NCBI GenBank assembly: GCA_963971285.1
Contig: OZ020248.1
Location: forward strand, 124,001 to 188,000
Origin: Astropecten irregularis
Lineage: Eukaryota; Echinodermata; Asteroidea; Paxillosida; Astropectinidae
Reading direction: 5' to 3'
Length of the DNA: 64,000 nt
The stretch's first letter is position 1; the number at the start of each line of letters is the position of its first letter. A program made the position numbers and the translations under genes. The notes below the pieces were generated by a model. That model saw nothing but the letters and a program-made list of their open reading frames with translations. It was not told the DNA's origin and did not search any database. Positions 1 to 13,800 of the stretch are shown here, piece after piece.

Positions 1-569
1 TTGTTTTATAACAGGGAGGGGTATTACTACTGGGTTTGTACATGATAGAGATGTATGTAGTGCATGTCGTTCTTTTTCCATACAGAACTGTTTATATACT
101 GTAAATTACTTTGAATACTAAATATCAGAGATGTGACTATTACTACATGTATGTGTGATCCTTCAGATACTACAAACTCAAACATAGAAGTGGGAAACCC
201 AAAGATAAGGGAGAGAAAACGTTAGTACAGGTCAGACCCTGCCATTGAAAGGCCTGGCCAGGCCTGGGCCTTCTGGCCTGAAATCCTCCTCCTGTCTGCC
301 TTGAATTTCTCTCCAATAGAGCTGCTTGAAATCAATTAAGCCTGGCTTCTGGATACTGTCCATGATCAATGTGGACTCCCATCTTTCAACCAGGTTTTTA
401 CACATGTAATGCCAACAATGATCCAGGACACAGCAGGGGCTTGAAGTTGACAGTTCAGGGCTAGGGATTAGAAAAGTCTGGGACCCCAGGCAAAGCCCAG
501 GCCTGGCCTGGCTTTTCAGTGGCTGGGCCCAACCAGTAAGCAAATGATTCCTTAAATCTTGAATAAATA

Positions 570-721
570 AGACTTGCGGAGACACTATGTATAACACTCT
601 TTTTGGAAGATGTGTGGTCCTGAAAATGACCAATGAGAAAATTTATTCTCATCCGTCCTTCTCAGAGCCACATACTGTACATTATCTTCCAAAAAGAGTG
701 TTATGGTGTCTCCGCAAGTCT
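570..721. mobile_element. Fold-back element (152 bp)
   Basis: Arms 570-611 and 684-721 are inverted copies sharing AGACTTGCGGAGACAC and AACACTCTTTTTGGAAGAT. An inner arm pair (ATGAGAA / TTCTCAT) makes nearly the whole unit a hairpin. Parts of the right arm resemble 41350-41400. Confidence 0.75.
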
Positions 722-2299
722 GACTCATTCTAGTCTCTCCACCATGCAAAACTTCAAATCCTATTTAAATCTTCTCACAAAGTAAACAAGGATTCGAACT
801 GACCTGGCTTGTCAATGGCGGATTGTCATTAAATTGACATGTTTTGGCAAAATTGTACGACCTTTCTTTTGAATGTTGTGCCCATGGCAACATATTTCAT
901 TTGCAGTTCTGCATTTTCATATAAATACTTTACACAAATGTGAACAAAACAATTGCTTAATATAGCACATCATGATAATCTGGTTTGTAATTTGGGGTAT
1001 TAATTGGCATTTTACTTTTTCACAAATTCAACATGATGCATTTAAAATCTGAAAATGTCAGTATTTAAAATGTGACAGGATTTACTTTTTTTTCAAATCC
1101 ACAATCTTTTGTAAAAATATGTCTTATTAATTTACCTTTTATCAGAAAGATTCTGAGCAGTTTGATTATTACATGTATTTATAAAAGACAGGCAGTGTAA
1201 CAGACTCTCAGGCTCGCAATCAAAACTGTCGATAAAATCAACTCAAATCAGCTGAAAATGAAACACACCATTGCCTCCAATACAACGGTACATTTGTACC
1301 ACACTTTCATTTTTGAATATCACGTGAAAGACCTTCTTTTCTTAAATGCTTGAATCCTGATTTGTTTTTGACGCAGACTATTAATAGATAACAATAGTCC
1401 TTCAACAATCTCTGTAAAAGGAGTTCAATAATTGCCATACAAACCACAAAGAGATATGTAACAAGTTACAATCTAGGAAATTGTTTTTCGTTGTTTTTGT
1501 TTAACAGATGGAATTTTCAAAATATCATTCCTCATCATTTTGCACTGCACTCTTTAAAAATAACTTTATAATTTCTTTTCTTTTCACTTATTTAAAAAAT
1601 TGTGTACATTATTTGTCATTTAATAATCAATTATGGTACATAATTATCATACAGACACAGTAAGGGGTGTAAGAATCTTACCATGCATTGATGAATGTGA
1701 TTTGTCATTGCAATATAAACTGTACATTATCATACTTGCGATTATTGACTACTCAATTAAACTAATGACAGAAAGATTGTCACTAAACATTTAACTGCTC
1801 CGTCTTTGTCAGATTTTGAGCACAAGAAACTAAGAAAAGAATGACACCCCATTGGAGGAGAAATAGACTGATCCGTTAAGCCCTGTCCCTTTCAGGTCAT
1901 GACTTATATTTGACTAAGTGTTAATTAAAGTCATTCATGTGTGGCCATGCATGGAATGAGAACAAATGGAGCATGCATGTTATGCATTGGGGAGCAGTGA
2001 CCATGTGAACAGTGGGAGGGGCTTATTGGATGTGGGAGGGGCTTACTGGATCATATAAGCATGTTTCCAATTGTGATCAGTGATCACTATACAACAGTAG
2101 AGTAAACAGTTGCATTTGTAAAAGTGAAAGTGACAATATGAGAAAACATATACTACCAACAAAAACATTGGCCAAAATGAGAATGAAGAAAGTCTGAAAT
2201 TTGGATGGAATAACAAGTAAAAAAAACACCGTACATAGATTTATGTTAACTTTTAGACAGTAATAAAAAGATTCTTGTGGTTATTTGATTATTATGATT

Positions 2300-2570
2300 A
2301 AAAAGCCATATCCTCTTTGAGTGATCCATCACCTACTGTTTCTCAGGTTGCATCATTGTTAATGCTGTGCGTATCTTGGGATATAGCAGTATGTGTGTGG
2401 TTTCATGGCTTCTGACTGCCAAACGAACAAAGATAATTGACTATTTGGGACACCACTAATGTAGGGCTGGATAGCTCAGTTGGTAGAGCGCCTGTACGGT
2501 GTTCATGAGGTCAGTCGTTCCAATCTTGCCCCATTCAATTTTTTTTTTCACTTTTCAATGACTGCTCAAA
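2300..2570 (+). mobile_element. tRNA-derived SINE (modular), copy 1
   Basis: The 5' module runs from TCCTCTTTGAGTGATCC to GGGACACCAC, followed by a tRNA-like module with A box TAGCTCAGTTGGTAGAGCG (2470-2488) and a weak B box near 2508-2525. The 3' part TTTTTCACTTTTCAATGA is shared by other copies. Confidence 0.75.
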
Positions 2571-3639
2571 CGGTGGGTTTTTGGTAAAAAAACAGACAAA
2601 CAAATAATTTACATCTCAGTGAAATGAAAACAATTTTTCATGTTTTGTGTGGGAAAAAAATTGAGTCTTATTTCATATTATTTTCCCATGACTCAGATGG
2701 CTTTTTCAGCTCCAACGTTTACAGCAGAGTACATTTCATGTACACGTGTATTGTACATGTTGGATCAGACAAAGTGTGAGGGATGATCTGTGACCTTTAC
2801 CAATCATGTGAAATCCCTTTAAACCAACAACAAAAGGGGAAAAACAAACAAAACAAATTTCAGGTGAGGAGATTGTCTTGCAAATGTCACCAAATGCACA
2901 TCTTAAAAATAACAGAAAGTAAAACATGGAACTATTCAAATATAAACATCATAAAATATAAAATAACGTCCATCCACACAAATGGCATCACTTTTGATAA
3001 AAAATGTCCTGATATTTATCAAGGATCCTATGAGTAAATTTGACACACAAGTAACTGAGTGATGTCACCAGCATTATGATCCAGGTGAATAATAACTAAC
3101 TAATTAATTTAAGGCAGAAGAAAAAGCAAATACATTAACGTTTCTTTGGCATGGCAAAAAGTTTGAAATATAATTCTGAAAGAAAACCAATAATTACCTA
3201 CAAAACTGGAAAAAGAAATGATTAAAATCTCGCTAATAAAATAATTATCATTTATGAATTCCATGGATATCTTCCCATGTGGATGGTCTACAGTGGTGTA
3301 CACTGTATGTAACACCATACATGTTATGTCAGGAATAGGGGCATTATCCACTGCATTAAGTGGTACAAAATTCCCCATGGAAAATGCACATTCTGTCATA
3401 GACCTTTTCATTAAAATCAACTTTAAAATGCCTTTGTACAGAATGTTGCTATGGTGATAACCACAATTCAAGCAATGTAAAACATCTTTAAAATAAATAC
3501 TAAAGCTTTTTTCCTATTTTTCTTTTTACAATTTACAGTTTAAAAAGTCGACTCTTCATTATGAATGCGAGTCTGATGGTAACTTGCTGAGTCCCAGTTT
3601 GAGGAATTCAAACATGTCCTACACATTATACTGCACACT

Positions 3640-3930
3640 GCAGTCCATTCCTACACATTTCCTAAACTATTCCTTAACTATTCCTACATCATTCCTACAC
3701 TATTCCTACACCCTCCCTAAATGTAAATACACTCCTGCACTATTCCTACATCATGCCTACACAATTCCTAAACTATTCCTACACTTTTCCCGCACCATCC
3801 CTAAACACACTCCTGCACTATTCCTACATCATGCCTACAAAATTCCTAAACTATTCCTAAACTATCCCTAAACTATTCCTATACTATTCCTATGTATGAT
3901 TCTTACACCATTCCTAGACATTTCTACAAC
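3640..3930. repeat. Degenerate CTATTCCTACA repeat tract
   Basis: Irregular copies of ATTCCTA(C/A)A and ATGCCTACA cover the tract, with a partly duplicated block at about 3725-3760 and 3805-3845. It lies downstream of the USP stop codon. The long reading frame across it is repeat-derived. Confidence 0.8.
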
Positions 3931-4830
3931 AGCCTACATGATTTCCCTATCACTCCTGCATCATTTGTACACAATGTCACCATGATCCTATATCAATCCA
4001 ACACAATTCCAACATAACAATTCCAACATGATTGTCAATTAGCAAGTATTACATACATGTACAAATATTCCCTGAACTGCCTAACTCTCATCTATGTATT
4101 TACTAATTAAAGGTGCCATGGAAAACTCCCAACTTTCCAAAATCTACTACAAAATCCTGTGAATACACTCAAACAAGCCGTGCAATCCAATCCATTCTAC
4201 AACTCAGAAGTACTTATTCTATCAAACTCCACTAAACACCAACACTGTTGCACTAATGGCGTCCAAATGACTCCATTACCATCAATTGGTCACACTGGAG
4301 TACGAGAAACTCCTTGCTAAAGTATCGAGATTTTTTTTACATCGTGGATTTTCTGGGATCCTTCTTCATATTTTGTTGCAGATATCAAAGATTACTCAAG
4401 TATCGCTCAGTAATTGGCTGGACTTAATTTGCACAAGAAATGTTCAGTTTGATTGCATTGCTCTGTGCATGCATGATTGTATCAAGCTACTCTCCTCAGA
4501 ATTGGCTTTGCACACAATTTGCAACAATATAATCATTTGCCACATAACCCTGCAGAGACTTTTGTGTTGCATTATCAAACAACTAAACAACATGTGCATT
4601 GTAGAAACAAGTGGAAAGACTTTAATACGAGAACTTTGTGGTGAAAACTGGGGTTTTCCTTTTTGAATGATGCCCGTGTCTGATGAAGTTGGTCTCATTA
4701 GAGAAATCCTTGACACTTGGAGTGAATGCAATTTGCATCAGTTCTCAATCAGTTGGAACTTTCTATCTAGTCGTGGCATTTTGAGCGTAGGGGCATCGGG
4801 ATTAGTACTCACTGTCAGGAAAGGACTGAT

Positions 4831-7800
4831 TCACACACAGGACTCCGTCATGACACTTTCAGCGTCGCTGTCGATGTATCGGATGCCTTGATGGGTTGCT
4901 CGTGGCAATGTAGCACTGGCAAACACTCCACGGACAAAGGGACGCTGCTGCGAGTTGAAACCACCGCAATCCTCTGCAATGGAAGCCAAGACAAAATCAA
5001 ATTAGTCACAAACACTGACACCATTTATATTGCGACTATTAAACCCATCGATCTACAATGTTGTCCAACATTGGGCAGCTTTCATTGAATGTAAGCTAGT
5101 TGTTCCAGTTAACCATGTAAGAAGTTAATCAAAAATGGGCTAAGTTGGGAATATTCATTTTAAATTTACTTCTTATACAATCTGAAGCTTTTACAAGGTG
5201 AGAAATGTCAACTTGTAGCAAGCAACTGCATGACTGCTGATTGTTCTCTTATCTGATAGCAAAATGGCAAAGAAAATCATTTGCTGCTTTTGCTCCCAAG
5301 ATGTTAGGTAGTTTGGGTTACTGATAACAGGCCATACTTTGTTAAATGAGATAAATCATAGAAAAATATGCAACTGCATCTGATGAGCAACTAGACAAGT
5401 CTGATGGATGATTTGGGGACACGGTCAATATAGGGGTGAATTACTCAGTTGGTGGAGCATTTGTATGATAACCAGAAGGTTGCAAGTTTGAATCCTGCTA
5501 CAGTCACTTCTTTTTGTTTTGGTCTTTGGAGTAGATTCAAGATCTTTCCTAGCACCTTATCCAGTTCACCCTCAAAGATGTCTTATATGATTACTCACCA
5601 TCACTCAGGTCATCTTGGGATCCAATCCGCCTCCCCAGACTCCTAGATCGCTCCCCTCTCCCCGCCCCTTTGCCATTCCCATTGCCTTCCCTGCCTGACA
5701 GTGATGATAAGCTGTTATCATTAGAGGCTTCAGACAGTACATCCTCCTGACTAGAGTCTAGCTGATGCTTGAATGCTGGGATGCGATAGATCCAATGATC
5801 AGAACCAGAGGAGCATGTAGAGCTACTAGAGCTGGTGCTAGCACTGGACAGGCTGCGTCGATGGTAGAAGAGAATGTAGGCATTACGGCTGATCAGTAGC
5901 TCCTCTGTCAGTGGAGTCACCTTAGCATCGTCAAAGCTGTACCACTGATTGTCAGCCGGATTCCGACAGTTAGCTGCTCAAACACACAAAACAAAAAGTG
6001 CCATCAATAAGTATCGGCCAAAATTAGAAAATGAAAACCAAAATGACCGGGGTCATAGTTTCCAGGTCTCACAGGACATGACTCAAAATAAAAACAACAA
6101 CGAAAAATTAAAATCTAAACAAATTTTGGGGAGAAAACAAATTCAGACAAAAAAGAAATATTGGGTTTAAGTTTCGGTGTCCAACTGATTTTGGGTTGCA
6201 CATCTTAAAATACCACTGGTTCTTCTCAGTACCACACGCTTCCACAAAAGTTTTGATCAGTTTAAGTTTGAGTTTTGCTTTGATAGACAAACATTCAATA
6301 TGCAACATTGTTGTAATATGCAACTGGAATTGAAATGGCTGAAATTGCATAGCAGCAGCAATCACATCGGTCTTCAGAACTGTATCAAAAAGTCATCAAA
6401 TTTGACCTTGAAATTAAATTCAGCTGAAAATTGACATTCTGTCTGATTGGACAATAAATCAAATCAATATTTGTCCTATTTGAAATGTGCGCTGGCTGTG
6501 AGCAAAATACATGTTTTTCCAATTACTTTACAATTGAATTGAGTTCAGTGCCACATCCTACATTTTATTTTTCCATTAACAGTCAGCAAAAGAAATTATT
6601 TCATAATCCAAATATCAAATATAAGGTACTGCTTGAAATCACTGTTGTTATTGTCTGAACAGTCCGATGTACATGTATGATTAAGTATTGTAGGAATGCT
6701 GGTGGAGGCATCATTTGAATGTGAGGGCTGCCAACTGATAACATGAATTGACGGATGAAGGTGAGTCTTTCTGTATCTGGATATTATAACACATAGCAGA
6801 TGAATATGAATGTTACAGGCTTCAATGTGACTATTGCTGCTACAGAGGCACCAATTGATTGGCCAGATCTTGGGGTCATCTTGACTGATGTGTTCCTGGC
6901 ATTGACGATCCTCCTAGCAGCAGTGCTCAACCCGTCCTGTCTTATTGCTCTCAACCGGGCTGACGGCATCCAAGACACGACTAAGATGTTTATGGCTTGG
7001 CTGACTGTTTCTGATCTCTGTATCGCTGTGCTGTGCGGAGTGCCACTGCTGTCCACACAGATAGCTGGAGAATGGCCGTTGGGGGATTTCCTGTGCACGA
7101 TGTTCGGCTTGGTGTCCATGGCGCTGTACCTGCTGAGCAGATTGTCTTTGATCTTCGTCACTGCTGATCGCTACCTGGCCATAGTCCACCCCCTGCGCTA
7201 CCCGAGTCTGGTGACACCACTAAAGACCAAGGCCATTATTGCCGTCACATGGATGCTGGCTTTCGCAGTGAGCTTCATCTGGCGTGGCATTCTGACACAA
7301 AACATAGTCGTGAGGGATGTGGGATGCGTGTCTCAGTGTTCAGTGTGCCAGTACATGTACCTCGCAATGATCTTTATTCCATTTGGCATTGTCCTGATTC
7401 TTTACGTCCGCATCCTGCAAGTCGCTCAACATCAGGCTCGTCGCATCACCATGGAGACCTACGCCAGAGGACCGGCCAGGGGAGAGGGATGCGACGCTCC
7501 ACGCAGACCCAATACCAAGTCAGCTACCACTGTGCTCTTCATCATGGCTGCTATCATCATCAGCTGGCTACCTAGAATGCTCTCACTGGTCCTGCAGGCT
7601 CTATGCATCATCGGGACAGACCACACCTTTGTCTACTTCTCCAGCGTCGCAGCATTCACCAGGAGCTGGCTGAATGCCATCATCTACTACTGGCGGAATC
7701 AGGAGCTCCGACAAGCACTGCACAAAGTGCTGACATCATTCCATCACTAAGACATAAATATCACTAATCGTATGTTTTCATTCCATGTATTCCCACTGGT

Positions 7801-10800
7801 GCACAGCACAGAAGATAAGACAACTATAAATGGATTACGTATCATACATTTCACGTTGGCTGTTCTATGACACAGATGAGTTGAGCATGCACTACGTGGA
7901 ACAAGTTGATTGTGTGAAAATTAATTTTGATGATGTCAGCTCAATATAAACAAGGCCTACACACAGAATACTTCATCAAATTTGTGTAATGTTTTGGTAT
8001 AGCAATTAAAAGTGACATCATTAACATAATAGAACAGCGCAATATAATAATTATGTAATATAGACACCTAATACAAAATGCTGCCCAACGTACTAGAATG
8101 AGCTACATTGTACATCATCTTTGCATACTGCGAGTTATGTTCCACTTACCAGTATAATGTCCACCCTGCATGCTGCCGATGTGATTACAGACAGCATACA
8201 AGTCATATACATGCTCTGTCACCTGATGTGTCCGTCGCCGATGGATATGTCTCCATGGTGACCATCCAGTCAGTGCATTCAGCGAGGCAGCGTGAGCATT
8301 CTGCTGCCTACGTGCTATGTACTGGGACATATTCAGGCTGTGGATAGGGAACTCCACCAGTGTATTCAGCTTGGTCCTACTGGTGCTCATCTAGGATTTC
8401 AAAACCAAATTTCAAAATCATTATCACAAATTTCGGCTCCAGAAAATGAAAGTCTTACATCAATGGATAGTTCTTGTCCCACCTCGTGTCAGTGTTTTCT
8501 GAACCGCCCTGTGAAAATGCATTTGATTTCACATGGTATGTTAACAAGTTAAGGGCAAATAAATGTGGAGAAGGCCAATAGAATAAAATAATTAATTTGT
8601 CATTGCATATGGAATATCTCCACAATACAGATTAGACAGTCTCCAACTTGTGTCATATCAAAGTTCATAGTGTTGCCTTGCTGATCAAAATATGTGCTGT
8701 TTTAAAGTTTTGGGAAAATTTGTGACATACCGGTAAGACCAGACAATGTGATTAGGATGTTTTAATGTTAAACATCACTGACATTTTAAGTTTTTTTCTT
8801 TATAAAATTTCTTGTGCAAGGCCAAATTGTCTGTTACTTCAACCTAAGAGCTACAACATGTACGGAAAGTTTGGAGAATCAAGTTCCTAGACTGACAGTC
8901 TCTTCACAGTGCAAATAGGAATGGACATGTTTCCTAGTCCACAGCAAGGCAGCAATGAATCCCCATGGTGCAGATAAACCAATCCCATACACTATGTCAA
9001 TACCAATGGTCTCTTCATGGCACCAATAAGACAGGGAAGGGGGACCACTTATAAGTATCTACCCCGTAAATACCTGTTTGAATCTCTTGAGATGTATGAC
9101 AAGGATATCAGGTAGTGACCACAGACTCAGCCTCTTAGATCCCTGTTGGAGCTTCTTACAGAAGGGACAACTCCACGCATTGTCCGGTCCCAGCTACAAA
9201 AACAAAGCAAACCAATTTTAAGATGTTCACCATTAACAATTTCTGTAATTGTAGTGAATTTGTACAAATTTCTGTTTAATTTTGGCACTTTCTTAGGGTT
9301 TTCAAATGCAGTTTGTTTGTTACAACACAATTTCAGAGGTTATTGTTTCATAGAAATCTGGTTCCGGTGCAAAGTTTACGAACAGTAATTTATAATCTGT
9401 CAGATGTTTGTCATCCTTTGAGATACACGCTGCTCACAATACATGCACCAATACACCTTGAACCAACAGAGAAGCTTTTTTTAAGCTTGATGGGTTTAGA
9501 CTGCTGATTGATATTATAGCACCTCTGTAGCGCCCTCTTGTGGTGGGTTGTTCACATATACATTCAGCTAGGAGGGTAATATGATGTGAACTCACCTTTT
9601 CTTCCTGTGTGTAGAGGTCCATGCAATCTGACAGGCTTGCTTTGACTGGCTGCTGATGAGCTAACCTCTGTCTCTGAACACTCTCATCCTCCTCAATAAA
9701 GATGCTCAACACTTTCTGCGAGAACCTTCAAGAGTATGGAAAGAAAAGATCACAAGTTACATCTACTGATTGAGACACTGAATGGTGAACAAAGACAAAC
9801 TGACTAAAGCTGGATTACAACCTGCGACCTCCAGAATACAGTACCAGTGCTCTACCAGCTCAGCTATCCTGCCCTATGCTGGCAGTTTCCCAAAATGTCT
9901 ATCTTCCTTTGTTTAATTATGACTGAAACAACTGATTATAGTATTTCCTTGGACATTATCCCTTTTTGTACTTTGGTGATGGCAGATTTTGATAGATTCA
10001 GGACTGCTCCCCAAAAATCACACTTTTCTGATTACCGGTAAATACAAGGCGATAACAAACTTCAGAAACTTGGTTCAGTAAACTACTGTATCTTTGCCTT
10101 TTCCATATGATATCTCAATTGAAAGCTTACTTGTAAATCTACAGAGAACATTTTCAAGCTGACAACTGAACCTTCTTTAGTCACCCTCAAAACTTGTCAA
10201 CAGCACAAAGTTCCAAACAGTTACACTTATTTTGTAAAAGGTTACGCTCAAATTTAAGCTCATAACTTGATAATTAAACAATTCTACTTCATGGATCCCA
10301 AAATTTTTCACACTCAAGAATTCAGCAAAGCCGAAAGAACTCATATCTCAACAAAACATAATTTCTCTTCTGGCAGAGTACATTTTGGATAAATATATTT
10401 GTTTATGGCAGATGTTTATTTAGCCTTATCTTTACTTGTGTCTAAATATTTGATTCCAAAGATGAATAGTGCTTTTATATCTGGCTTGAAATATTCCGTG
10501 ATTTGAAGTTAACAAACAAATTATATAATATGAAGGAAAGAGAAAAGACTGCCCTAAATTACAAAGTGTACCGATGAAAACTATAGATTACATTCTATGT
10601 ACATGTACATGTGTCATTATGTGTGTAGAAACAGATAGAGCCTTTGTAAGTTCAGTCAGCTTGACTGCATATAACAATGCACAGTTTGGACTTAGAGGTA
10701 GGGAAGACCTGACACATTTTGATCCTAGCAGGATCTTTCTCAAAGGCTTTTTTTAGCCTTGGAGATTTTATAAATTTCAGGTCAATATTTTGGCTGATGA

Positions 10801-13800
10801 GCAGTTTGCAGCAGTTTATTCCTTGTAACGCACAGTTGTTATATAACAAGTACATGTACATACACTGATTTGTAAACAAGCACAAGTGCAGATCCAAAAT
10901 TTGAATTATCATGGGTAAGAATGTCACATCACAAGGGCATGGACCATGCATGTTGAAAGAGTGGATGTTATTGAGCCAAATAATTGCCACAAATCATCAT
11001 CATGTAACATAGCAATAGTGGTATAACATGATGTCAACAGATTTCGAATGTATGTATGTTCAATAATGTCAGTGTACTACATGTAGATGTTATTTACATG
11101 TATTATATTTGCAAAGTCATGTCCACATTTCTCTAGAAGGTGTGCTCTATGTGTATTTCTCACTTTTAAAAGTGTATGTATTATACACCCCTAGCCATAG
11201 ACAAAGACCATTGATGAAGCCTTTTGGTACAGCGGCTGTAGAACTTCCCATTGCCACGTGTACGTATGTGTAAATCCAAGCCATAGCCATTACAATCTTG
11301 TGCCTTTATTTACTGTGCAAGTAATAAGGGTCAAGAGATCCAAACCCAAGGGGGGTATTGTGTGAGCCTCTGAAGAGTTGATGCTTTATATTTGTATAGC
11401 AATAGAGATGTCTGAGTGGTATCAGTATCTGACTAATATTAGCAGACAAGCAGCTTGTCAATGGATGGTAGATAATGGATCAGGTTTCAGGTCAGGTTTC
11501 CGGATCCCAGATGTGCTGGGATCTGTGCCAATAGAATAATTGTTTTGCAAATATATTTTCATTATCATTTCCTTGTGAAATGCATTCTGAGATGGGACTC
11601 CCCAATTGTTTTTTATTTTAGTAGAAAATGTTCATTTTGAGTAGGAAGCTTGGAAGCCTTGGTGCCCCTGGTCATTGCATTGGTGCCCCTGATCATTGCC
11701 TTGGTGCCCCTGGTCATTGCCTTGATGCCCCTGATCTTGATAAACCATTTCATAAAATCTTCTTGCCGTGAGTTGCAACTTTAACAGGAAGCATTCAAGC
11801 TCTGCCTTTGGATATTTCCAGATGATTGCTCAAGTGCAATATTGCTGGAATATCATTCTTAGATGAAAGGCCGGTCACAATATTGCCTATTGCACAAATT
11901 GATTCTATATGAGGTGCTTTCAGTCCTCAAAAATGAAGAAGAAAAAAATGATTCAGGAAAGGATTTCCTGCTGAAAACACTTCTAGATATTTGGAGCCTT
12001 CACTGAAAAACTCTGCAAATATATCACATCTGTCAGAAATAAAATTTGATTTAAAAAATATGACGAAGCACACTTGAGGACGTCTTATATTTCCAAAAAA
12101 AAAATACCTCATACCAGAGAATATACCAGAAATCAAAAAGAGAGAGAAGACTTTTAACAGAAGTTCTTCAAACATAGAAAAATATGGAAGACAACAGCAA
12201 CATTTCTTAGATGTCTGAAAGAGTTTTGAACAAATTAGTGAGACAATGATTCACTTTGGTGTACAGGTACTTTCCAAGTGGCATTTGAATCATGTCTGGT
12301 TCTCAGACTTCATCTGATCCCAAGTGTACTCAATCTCTTAATTCCCCTGACTTATAACATTGAATAGCAGTGTCATGTGACTGTGGGGAAGCTCTTGCAT
12401 AGCAACCACTAAGGTTGCACCCAAGTAAATAAACTCCCATAGACAACAGTGATAAATCATCAAACTTCAAAAATCATTTAAAAATATACAGAACTCTCAC
12501 AGCTGTTCAAGTTACACAGAAAAATGATGACCAACATGTCACCTTTCATTTTCTTTTCAATTTATGGTAGGGTGACCATTGAATTTTTGAGATATACTCA
12601 TTCTCAGCTGAACACCCCTAAAACAAGGTATGGATCACTCCAGTCAAAGAAGCCATTTTCAAAAAAACATCCCTCTGCAAAGCGGCTGAAATAGACCCAC
12701 TTTCTCACCCAATTGCATCAAAAATGGTCACAAATGGAAGCCCAGAGTCCAGGCAGGAGGTCCAGTGCAATATTTCTTCAATCCTTCATTTTCATAGCTC
12801 TCACAACTCTCTTATTTAAAATATATTGAGTGCTTAACTTTTATTAATGAGTTCGGCGGACGGATTTTGGCCCTATTTACTTGGGTGCACCCCTAACTCG
12901 AGTCTAGATCGGTCTGGTACCTTGGATAATATGCACTGGAATCCGAATGGGGGCGTCTATTACAAGAAACGTGAGTCAAGACTACGATCAATGCTCATTG
13001 GCTTGGGATAGAGAGACGATCGCTGAAATTGTCAGAGGGAAACATCTGAGTCAAGCTACACAAGCTGCAAGCGGAGTGAATGTGTAAATCAATCTCCAAA
13101 ACCTTAAAATCTTGTTTATCCCTGACAATTCCTGATTCTCTAGAAGCAGATGAATGTTTGTTTCTGGAAAGATATGTCTCTGTAATACAGAAATACGTAA
13201 TGTACAATGTAAATATGTAATACTTCAACTTAAAACTTAAGATGAACAAAAGAATCATGCAACAACTGAGACTTTTTGCTCTTGAAATGGAAAAATCCAG
13301 CCAAACAAGTTAACATTTAGAGGGAAGAACTTTATCAACCCTGGTATGAAGAGCGCTTTACCAGGAAAAACCAACTAAACTGCTGGGCAGAGTTCAAGGG
13401 ACACTGAGGCAATGACCAGGGACAATGGGGGGGGGGGGAGGAGGGGGGGGGGTAATAACTGCCTGTCTGTTTGGACTGTGTATGCATGTTAAGTGTAGTT
13501 CAGAGCTTTTGCACATTAACCCCCTTTCAAAGATGACAAGGTAAGATTACAGAGTCAACAACGGCATGAAGGGCCATCCACTTTGCTGTAAAAACACTCA
13601 CCATGCGGACAGACAAGCACATTTTATAAGAAGTGCCACACAACATACTAGCGTGACTGGTGAACAATGAAGAATGTTCTATACAGTGCATTAATACATG
13701 TGAGAACTCCCAAATACACTTTACAATTTTTATTATTAAAAGACAAAGCCATTGTATTCTGTTATGATGTCATTTACCAAACTGTACACCTCAAATATTT

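Larger units (their letters stand above)
1..4830. other. Flank downstream of the USP gene
   Basis: No recognisable coding gene. It contains the fold-back element (570-721), a SINE (2300-2570) and the CTATTCCTACA tract (3640-3930). The USP 3' UTR must start at 4830 and run to lower coordinates; a minus-strand ATTAAA at about 4620 is a weak poly(A) candidate. Confidence 0.6.

Noticed and set aside
2464..2535. Possible tRNA gene with A and B boxes
   Set aside because: The B box is degenerate, the acceptor stem does not pair, and the flanks match repeated SINE modules elsewhere in the window.
3584..3871. 95-aa frame with repeating LFLHHAYTIPK-like segments
   Set aside because: It is a translation of the CTATTCCTACA nucleotide repeat.
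7249..7575. 108-aa frame overlapping the GPCR
   Set aside because: It is an out-of-frame shadow of the receptor, which has clear motifs in the main frame.
13428..13453. G-run region as a possible G-quadruplex
   Set aside because: Runs of G are interrupted by GAGGA and look like slippage in a simple tract; similar G/C runs occur at 22420 and 22790. Too little to claim a function.
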